Assembly (NCBI GenBank): GCA_051275005.1 | Contig: JBNMOP010000044.1 | Location: 1 to 20,960, forward strand | Origin: Eutrophobius sp051275005 | Lineage (GTDB): Bacteria; Pseudomonadota; Gammaproteobacteria; Eutrophobiales; Eutrophobiaceae | Length of the DNA stretch: 20,960 nt | Direction of reading: 5' to 3' | Part shown: positions 15,625 to 20,960 of the stretch, in pieces | Numbering within the stretch: the first letter of the stretch is position 1 | Layout of the letters: each line of letters opens with the position of its first letter | Translations under genes and position numbers: made by a program | Notes under the pieces: generated by a model | The model's input: only the letters and a program-made list of their open reading frames with translations | What the model was told of the DNA's origin: nothing | The model's database searches: none

Positions 15625-16272
15625 TTAGCGGCTTAATTGTAATAATTGTCCATCACGTTTGATGGAGACGTTTTTAAGGAAACTATTGCCTAGCAGTATA
15701 ACCTCTGGGTAATCGCTGTCGTGCACCGCTGCAGCAACATTATTTAATTCTATATCCCCAACTTTTACTGAAGCAAGCTTGACTAGATAGACTGTATCCG
15801 GACCTGCAGCAGTATTTGAAATGGCTTTTTTTCCTATCATTTTATAATCTATACCAAATCTGGCAGCTGAGTGTCTATTCATTGATATTACTGTTGCACC
15901 CGTATCGACTAAAAATCGCGTTTGAAACTTATTAATGTTTCCATTTGCCCAGTACATGCCGTTTTGATCTGGCGCGATTGTAACTATTTTTTCATGCACA
16001 AATTTATCAAATGTGCTGCCTATATGACCACCAAGTGTATAACGTTTTTGCTCTCCTTCAATTTTAAATATAGCCATATTGCTGTCTGCAGATACTAGCG
16101 TAATATTTTCTCCTACCGACTCACCTGGTATAAGTGAGTATTGTTTGTTTTGTAGATTAAAAATAACCTTATCTTTGAATAAGCCAAGTATGACAATATT
16201 ATATTCAGCCATAGTCAGCGAAAAGGGTATAAATACCGAAAAGCAGAATAGAGATATAATTAATTTTTTCAT
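15625..16272 (-). CDS. Retropepsin-like aspartic protease, probably periplasmic
   Basis: A 215-residue protein with a signal peptide (1-22, cleavage near TMA-EY) and one clan AA aspartic protease domain in its C-terminal half. FLVDTGATVISMN carries the catalytic Asp123-Thr-Gly, and VILLGNSFL near the end is the second conserved flap/turn motif (commonly LLGMSFL). Such bacterial proteins act as dimers, because each chain supplies a single DTG. The N-terminal half has no recognised domain beyond short beta-like repeats. The substrate is unknown. The gene converges on korB with five bases between stops. It diverges from the amidotransferase gene across 42 bp, so the two may share a control region. 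Confidence 0.85.
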   Translation of the reverse strand: MKKLIISLFCFSVFIPFSLTMAEYNIVILGLFKDKVIFNLQNKQYSLIPGESVGENITLVSADSNMAIFKIEGEQKRYTLGGHIGSTFDKFVHEKIVTIAPDQNGMYWANGNINKFQTRFLVDTGATVISMNRHSAARFGIDYKMIGKKAISNTAAGPDTVYLVKLASVKVGDIELNNVAAAVHDSDYPEVILLGNSFLKNVSIKRDGQLLQLSR

Positions 16273-16314
16273 AAAGATAATGTCTAGTATAACTTATCGT
16301 ACTTTATAAATACC

Positions 16315-17016
16315 ATGCAACCATTATTGATTTTTCGACATATCGAATATGAAGGGCCAGGTTATTTACAAGACTTCCTGGTGAAAAATAATATTCCATA
16401 CAGACTGATTTGCATCGATTTAAATGAACCTGTACCAAGTAATATTGATAATGTATCCGGGTTGGTATTTATGGGTGGTAATATGAGTGTAAATGATGCA
16501 TTGCAATGGATTCCAGCAGAAGTAAGCTTAATACAAAAAGCCATAGAGAAAAAATTACCTATATTGGGTCATTGTCTTGGCGGACAATTGATTGCAAAAG
16601 CAATGGGCGCAACGGTGGCTCAAAATCACGTCCCAGAGATAGGTTGGCATACAGCCAGTAGATACGACAACACTGATTCAAATACATGGTTGCAAGAATT
16701 TGATGAAGATATTGAATTGTTTCATTGGCATTTTGAATCTTTTAGTCTTCCATCCGGAGCCTCGCCATTGCTTAAAAATTCGTTTTGTGAATATCAAGGC
16801 TTTGTTAAAGACAATACTTTGGCTCTGCAATGCCATATTGAAATGACTGAGAACATGGTTAAAGTTTGGGTGGAAAAAAATAGAGATAAATTAGTAGAAA
16901 GTGCAAGTATGCAGACCGCAGATTATATGTTGCAAGATTTGTCTGCTCGAATTGACAAGCTCAACAACATTGCAGAAAAAATATACAGTCATTGGATTAA
17001 GGCTCTGCAAAGATAA
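16315..17016 (+). CDS. Class I glutamine amidotransferase (GMP synthase-like)
   Basis: A 233-residue stand-alone class I glutamine amidotransferase domain. The nucleophile elbow GHCLGGQ places the catalytic Cys at 87. LQCHIEMTENMV supplies His174 and Glu176, where the usual form is QFHPE, so the position before His is Cys and the following Pro is Ile. VFMGGNMSVND gives the oxyanion strand. These single-domain proteins are usually annotated as GMP-synthase-like. Some hydrolyse gamma-glutamyl compounds, and the true substrate is unknown. The C-terminal 50 residues form a helical tail. The gene has no clear ribosome-binding site and starts 42 bp from the divergent protease gene. Confidence 0.86.
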   Translation: MQPLLIFRHIEYEGPGYLQDFLVKNNIPYRLICIDLNEPVPSNIDNVSGLVFMGGNMSVNDALQWIPAEVSLIQKAIEKKLPILGHCLGGQLIAKAMGATVAQNHVPEIGWHTASRYDNTDSNTWLQEFDEDIELFHWHFESFSLPSGASPLLKNSFCEYQGFVKDNTLALQCHIEMTENMVKVWVEKNRDKLVESASMQTADYMLQDLSARIDKLNNIAEKIYSHWIKALQR

Positions 17017-17104
17017 TTATTCAATAAGTAAATATATTTATTCTAGTTTCACAGGAATATTAATATCAATTGAATTTTTTCGTTAAATTAATTTACAGTT
17101 GTTT

Positions 17105-17989
17105 TTATTTGTTAAATTGAATTGATTCAAGTCTTGGTACTCGCGTTATGTCCCAGTTGTCGAGCGCCCAACTCATAACTGTATTAATGTCTGATTTTTC
17201 AAGTCCAGATTCAACTGGATGGCCAAGAAAGTCTAATACATCTATTATTATATTTAATGGTTTTCTATCAATTAATACATCAGTGGCGCCATATTGTTTG
17301 CTGATTTTTTTTCCGTTGGGCGTTATTGCGACTGGGACATGTTCATAATGTGGTGAATATAAACCAAGTAAGGATTGTATATATATTTGTTTTGGTGTCG
17401 AATCGATTAAATCTGCGCCTCGAACTACATGGGTAATACATTGCGATGTATCATCAATCGCAGCAGCCAGATTATATGCAATAATTTTATCTGAGCGACG
17501 GACTATAAAATCACCAGAATGCTTTAAAATATCTTGAGAGTAGTCGCCTTGAATACCATCATTAAATCTAATTGGTTTGTTGTTAGTTAATATTCGACGT
17601 GAACTACGTACTGAATCTGGGATCATAAGATTACGGCAAGTGCCTGGGTAAGCGACATTTTTTATTAACTTTCTAGGGCATTGGCAACGAAAAACGCAGC
17701 CTTTTTGCCTCAATAAATTTAATGCAGATTCATATTCTTCGATTCGGTGGCTTTGATATGCGACGTTACCGTCCCATTCCAGCTTCAAGGTTTCAAGAGT
17801 AATGAATATATTATCAGTAGCTCCTTCTTGTACACGGGGTGTATCAAGGTCATCTATTCGTAAGAGCCAATTGCCATTATGCTTGCGCGCTTGCAGAAAA
17901 CTTGATAATGCTGCAACAATTGACCCAAAGTGTAATGGTCCGCTAGGAGTTGGTGCGAAACGACCAACATAGTGTTGGTTGTTTGACAT
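17105..17989 (-). CDS. gluQ: Glutamyl-Q tRNA(Asp) synthetase
   Basis: A 294-residue paralogue of the glutamyl-tRNA synthetase catalytic domain. It attaches glutamate to queuosine at position 34 of tRNA(Asp). RFAPTPSGPLHFGS (10-23) is the HIGH-type motif, LLRIDDLDTPR follows, and GKKISKQYG is the KMSKS-type motif. The zinc-binding set is Cys102, Cys104, Tyr114 and Cys118 in RCQCPRK and YPGTCR. There is no anticodon-binding domain, as expected for GluQ. It lies 25 bases after dksA on the same strand, the arrangement known in many Gammaproteobacteria. Its tRNA substrate needs queuosine, and the queuosine gene queF is at the head of the same gene cluster. Confidence 0.95.
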   Translation of the reverse strand: MSNNQHYVGRFAPTPSGPLHFGSIVAALSSFLQARKHNGNWLLRIDDLDTPRVQEGATDNIFITLETLKLEWDGNVAYQSHRIEEYESALNLLRQKGCVFRCQCPRKLIKNVAYPGTCRNLMIPDSVRSSRRILTNNKPIRFNDGIQGDYSQDILKHSGDFIVRRSDKIIAYNLAAAIDDTSQCITHVVRGADLIDSTPKQIYIQSLLGLYSPHYEHVPVAITPNGKKISKQYGATDVLIDRKPLNIIIDVLDFLGHPVESGLEKSDINTVMSWALDNWDITRVPRLESIQFNK

Positions 17990-18014
17990 GTATTAACAAT
18001 TAAATATGAAAAAA

Positions 18015-18935
18015 TCAGCCTAATTGTTTTTCTTTTATTTCATCAAGTGTTTTACAGTCTATGCACAGAGTCGCCGTCGGTCTTGCTTCCAGTCTTTTAA
18101 TTCCAATATCCACACCACAAACTTCACAATAACCAAAATCATCTGTTTTAATTCGTAACATTGCTTCGTCAATTTTTCTAATTAATTTACGTTCACGGTC
18201 ACGAGTCCTTAGTTCCAGTGCAAATTCTTCTTCCTGAGTAGCCCTGTCATTTGGGTCAGGAAAATTTGCTGCTTCGTCTTGCATATGGTGAACGGTACGA
18301 TCAACCTCTTCCATAAGCAATCTCTTCCATTCGAGTAGAATCTTGCGAAAGTGATCAGCTTGCTCAGTATTCATAAATTCTTCACCACGATTAGCGCTGT
18401 ACGGTGTAAATACCTGAATATCAGTGGTATTTCGTCTAAAGGATTTATTTTTTAGCGACAGTAAGTTTGACTTGCCTATTGCCTTTGCAGATAACTTTTT
18501 CTCTGCTAGTGCTGCTTTTTTTGTGAGAAAGATTTTCTTATCAATGATTTTTTTCGAAGGTGTTTTTTTGGCTACAGTCTTTTTTAAATTAGATTTCTTT
18601 TTTGTTACTTTCTTAGCCACCTTCTTTTTAGTCGCTTTCTTTTTAACGGCAGGTATTTTTTTTGCTTTTTTCTTGGTCGGTATTTTCTTAGCCACCTTCT
18701 TTTTAGTTGCTTTCTTTTTAACGGCAGATATATTTTTTGTTTTTTTCTTAGCTAACTTCTTTTTAATCACTTTCTTTTTTGTTTTTTTCTTGGTTGTTTT
18801 TTTAGCTGGTTTCTTACTAGCAGCCTTCTTTACTATGGATTTAGAGACGACTTTCTTTTTAGCTGCTTTTTTAGAAGCTGCTTTTTTCTTAACTGTTGAT
18901 TTAGACTTGTTAGTTGTTTTCTTTCTAGCAACCAT
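18015..18935 (-). CDS. dksA: RNA polymerase-binding regulator DksA with a long lysine-rich N-terminal extension
   Basis: A 306-residue protein, about twice the length of E. coli DksA. Residues 173-306 form a complete DksA: the coiled-coil ADHFRKILLEWKRLL, the tip DPNDRA with Asp227, Asp230 and Ala232, TQEEEFALELRTRDRERKLI, and the C4 zinc finger Cys270, Cys273, Cys291 and Cys294. DksA binds the RNA polymerase secondary channel and mediates ppGpp responses. Residues 1-165 are almost wholly Lys, Ala, Val and Thr (KKxA-type repeats), like the histone-H1/AlgP-type tails of some bacteria. The tail is probably disordered and able to bind nucleic acid. It contains a 25-residue direct repeat. The tail and core are in one uninterrupted frame. 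The gene lies 85 bases after cysZ and 25 before gluQ. Confidence 0.95.
   Translation of the reverse strand: MVARKKTTNKSKSTVKKKAASKKAAKKKVVSKSIVKKAASKKPAKKTTKKKTKKKVIKKKLAKKKTKNISAVKKKATKKKVAKKIPTKKKAKKIPAVKKKATKKKVAKKVTKKKSNLKKTVAKKTPSKKIIDKKIFLTKKAALAEKKLSAKAIGKSNLLSLKNKSFRRNTTDIQVFTPYSANRGEEFMNTEQADHFRKILLEWKRLLMEEVDRTVHHMQDEAANFPDPNDRATQEEEFALELRTRDRERKLIRKIDEAMLRIKTDDFGYCEVCGVDIGIKRLEARPTATLCIDCKTLDEIKEKQLG
18613..18752 (-). repeat. 75-bp direct repeat inside the dksA extension
   Basis: Two near-identical segments (18613-18677 and 18688-18752) are offset by 75 bases, so the frame is kept. The first 40 bases differ at one position only (GTCGC against GTTGC). They encode IPAVKKKATKKKVAKK and SAVKKKATKKKVAKK. 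A third, more diverged unit starts near 18748. Such repeats can change length by slippage without breaking the DksA frame. Confidence 0.85.
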
Positions 18936-19020
18936 TATCCGACTCCATATTTACCCCAAGAAAAGGCGAGTATTTATACCAAGAAGATACCTATTAGGCA
19001 AACTGGATTTAATTATTTGT

Positions 19021-19755
19021 TCATATTTTTAGTTTATTTATATACAGTTTTGTTGCCCCAGCTACTGCAACGGGCATTACAATGAAATTTACTATTGGTA
19101 TCATTGTCAAAAATGAGATTCCTAGCCCAAAACCTATAGAAATGTTGCGATTAATAGAAACCTGTTCACGTACCTGCACAAATTCCATTCCATGGTTTCC
19201 TAAAGGGTACTCCAAGTACTCAAGTGCCATTATCCACGCTACAAAAAAAATCCAAATTATAGGTGCAGTAACTTGCAACACCGGCACGACAAATAATACC
19301 AATAAAGGTATGGTTCTGACCATAATATATATAAATTTTTGTATTTCATTGGCAATTCCTGCCAGGATACTTTTAACGCTTAATCCCAAACTATTATGAT
19401 TTAGATCAGATCTTCCAGATTGGTTATTGAGGTATCGCTCAACTGCTTCTGATAATTGACTGTTAAACGGTGCGGAAATTAGATTGGCAACTACTGAAAA
19501 ACAGATAAATATCGAGGTTAGCACAATTATAAAAAATACTGGCCACAGTAACCATCCAATCCATGATAGCCATTGCCATTTTTGTTCAATCCAGTCGACT
19601 AACTCATTGATCTGTATACTACCGTAAAAGATAATTATGGAAAAAAGAAGACTGTTAATCAGTAACGGCACTAGTAAAAATAGTCTTATGCCAGGTTTAA
19701 TGACTAATTTGAACCCGGAAAGAGAAAAGCAGATACCTCTAAAAATGTCAGACAA
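19021..19755 (-). CDS. cysZ: Sulfate transporter CysZ
   Basis: A 244-residue integral inner-membrane protein of the CysZ family, which takes up sulfate for cysteine synthesis. It begins MSDIFRGICFSLSGFKLVIKPGIRLF and has hydrophobic segments at about 24-47, 62-94, 146-178 and 205-240. The family motif EYLEYPLGNHGMEF (compare YLDYPxANHG) is present near residue 180. Length fits the family (about 250). It starts 15 bases after queF, so translation of the two may be coupled, and it is followed by dksA. Supply of cysteine sulfur is indirectly related to the methionine genes of this window, but they lie 10 kb away. Confidence 0.92.
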   Translation of the reverse strand: MSDIFRGICFSLSGFKLVIKPGIRLFLLVPLLINSLLFSIIIFYGSIQINELVDWIEQKWQWLSWIGWLLWPVFFIIVLTSIFICFSVVANLISAPFNSQLSEAVERYLNNQSGRSDLNHNSLGLSVKSILAGIANEIQKFIYIMVRTIPLLVLFVVPVLQVTAPIIWIFFVAWIMALEYLEYPLGNHGMEFVQVREQVSINRNISIGFGLGISFLTMIPIVNFIVMPVAVAGATKLYINKLKI

Positions 19756-19770
19756 TGTACTTATGCTCGA

Positions 19771-20163
19771 TTATGGCAGGTTAATTCTACCTGCGGGAGT
19801 CCATTTTTCATTCTTATGTTCTACAACTATAGAAGTTAATATTCCTCCCCTCACGTTAAATTTTGACGTTAGTCGCATAAATCTTGGCTTACTGGCAGAA
19901 GTAAGATCTTTTAGAATTTGATTTGTTACTGCTTCGTGAAAAGCACCCTTATCACGATATGACCAGATATACAGTTTCAAGGATTTTAATTCTAGACAAT
20001 CTTTATTGGGGATATAATCAATCAAAAGTGTTGCAAAATCTGGTTGCCCCGTTTTTGGGCATAAACATGTAAATTCGGGAATTTCTATGTGAATGGTATA
20101 GTCATTTTCAGGGTTAGGGTTAGGAAAGGTTTCGAGCATTTTTGATGGTACAGTGGTCATCAT
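19771..20163 (-). CDS. queF: NADPH-dependent 7-cyano-7-deazaguanine (preQ0) reductase, unimodular
   Basis: QueF reduces preQ0 to preQ1 in queuosine biosynthesis. EFTCLCPKTGQPDFA holds the catalytic Cys (the second one) and Asp. ELKSLKLYIWSYRDKGAFHE is the NADPH-binding QueF motif, and the C-terminal KFNVRGGI is also typical. At about 130 residues it is the short unimodular form, not the double-length form of E. coli. The frame is open up to 20202, but AGGA five bases before the ATG at 20163 (MMTTVPSK) supports this later start; ATG 20160 is equally possible. It heads a same-strand cluster with cysZ, dksA and gluQ and is divergent from smc. Confidence 0.94.
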   Translation of the reverse strand: MMTTVPSKMLETFPNPNPENDYTIHIEIPEFTCLCPKTGQPDFATLLIDYIPNKDCLELKSLKLYIWSYRDKGAFHEAVTNQILKDLTSASKPRFMRLTSKFNVRGGILTSIVVEHKNEKWTPAGRINLP

Positions 20164-20349
20164 TTGGATCCTGACATTAAGAAATTTTTTGAAAGATAAC
20201 ATATAATTAAGGAAAATAAATTGTAATGATAATCAGGTTCAGGTAATTGCTAAAATTCCATAAATATAAACATATATGATTTATCTTCTGCAAAGAATCT
20301 TATATTTCTTACTTGTGTGAATCATAGCTAATCGGTATCGTTACGCCCC

Positions 20350-20960
20350 ATGCGCTTATGCAAAATAAAGTTGTCAGGATTTAAATCTTTTGTAGATCCA
20401 ACCAGCCTAATTATTCCTGGAAATTTAGTAGGGATAGTTGGTCCTAATGGTTGTGGAAAATCGAATATAATTGATGCTGTTACCTGGGTTATGGGTGAAA
20501 GTTCAGCTAAACATCTGCGAGGAGAATCTTTAACTGACGTTATTTTTAACGGTTCTGCTGCCAGGCAGCCCGTTAGCCAGGCCATGGTTGAACTTTTGTT
20601 CGATAATTCAGAAGGTAGGGCCGGTGGGCAATATGCTGCTTACACAGAGATATCAATAAAACGTCAGATTAATAGAGAAGGAATATCTGTTTATTCTTTG
20701 AATGGTTCTCGATGTCGACGTAAAGACATTCTTGGATTGTTTTTAGGGACGGGGCTAGGACCCAGAGGATATTCAATTATAGAACAGGGAACGATCTCTC
20801 GTTTAATTGAGGCCAAACCAGAAGAATTACGCGTCTTTATTGAAGAAGCAGCAGGTGTCTCAAAATACAGGGAAAAACGTAGAGAAACAGAAAACCGAAT
20901 GGGCCACACTCGTGAAAATCTGTCTAGGCTAAGCGATATTAGGGATGAATTAGAAAAACA
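20350..20960 (+). CDS. smc: Chromosome segregation protein SMC (N-terminal part, cut by window end)
   Basis: The first 203 residues of a bacterial SMC ATPase, open at the window end. It starts MRLCKIKLSGFKSFVDPT, with Walker A GPNGCGKSN at 31-39, followed by AVTWVMGESSAKHLRGESLTDVIFNGS. The later part has LGTGLGPRGYSIIEQGTISRLIEAKPEELR and EEAAGVSKYREKRRET, which begins the first coiled-coil arm. SMC organises and separates chromosomes with ScpA and ScpB. An in-frame stop at 20329-20331 leaves ATG 20350 as the only reasonable start, though no good ribosome-binding site is visible. The 186 bp to the divergent queF start are AT-rich and hold both promoters. Confidence 0.97.
   Translation, partial: MRLCKIKLSGFKSFVDPTSLIIPGNLVGIVGPNGCGKSNIIDAVTWVMGESSAKHLRGESLTDVIFNGSAARQPVSQAMVELLFDNSEGRAGGQYAAYTEISIKRQINREGISVYSLNGSRCRRKDILGLFLGTGLGPRGYSIIEQGTISRLIEAKPEELRVFIEEAAGVSKYREKRRETENRMGHTRENLSRLSDIRDELEK

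Noticed and set aside
18424..19032. 202-codon hydrophobic Phe/Leu-rich frame on the plus strand
   Set aside because: It is the antisense shadow of the lysine-rich dksA tail (AAA/AAG read as TTT/CTT) and has no membrane-protein family features.
1..20960. CRISPR array, tRNA/rRNA gene or transposase
   Set aside because: No regularly spaced repeats, no cloverleaf or rRNA-like segments and no DDE or serine/tyrosine recombinase motifs were seen.

Overview
The window looks like a chromosomal segment of a moderately AT-rich gammaproteobacterium. The clearest signs are the dksA-gluQ pair beside cysZ, a long MetH, an smc start and a B12-riboswitch-controlled TonB receptor. A two-subunit 2-oxoglutarate:ferredoxin oxidoreductase (KorAB) and a single-module QueF make it unlike E. 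coli. The species cannot be named from this sequence.

Layout. (1) 1-3173 is an accessory stretch of small, unrelated, same-strand genes: a PaiB-like remnant, a GNAT acetyltransferase, a frameshifted SGNH esterase, a VanY-like M15 carboxypeptidase, an ABM-like small protein and a second GNAT. It resembles a decayed gene-cassette array, with only weak attC-like remnants. (2) 3425-4690 is an exported metal-dependent amidohydrolase with its own probable promoter. (3) 4925-9155, minus strand, holds metH followed closely by a PAT-like GNAT. (4) 9156-9753 is a divergent control region. An S-adenosylhomocysteine (SAH) riboswitch faces metH and a cobalamin riboswitch faces btuB, with candidate promoters and an inverted repeat between them. 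(5) 9754-12378 is a B12 uptake and adenosylation operon (TonB receptor plus PduO-type adenosyltransferase). (6) 12625-15619 is korA-korB. (7) 15625-17016 is a retropepsin-like periplasmic protease divergent from a class I glutamine amidotransferase. (8) 17105-20163, minus strand, is the likely operon queF-cysZ-dksA-gluQ. The DksA carries an unusually long lysine-rich histone-H1-like N-terminal extension. (9) 20350 to the end is the start of smc, divergent from queF.

The best-integrated system is the B12/methyl-cycle locus. BtuB imports cobalamin under B12-riboswitch control, PduO adenosylates it, and the divergent MetH consumes cobalamin to remethylate homocysteine. MetH is itself placed under an RNA sensor of SAH, the by-product of methylation from which homocysteine is made. 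No tRNA, rRNA, CRISPR array, transposase or integrase gene is visible.
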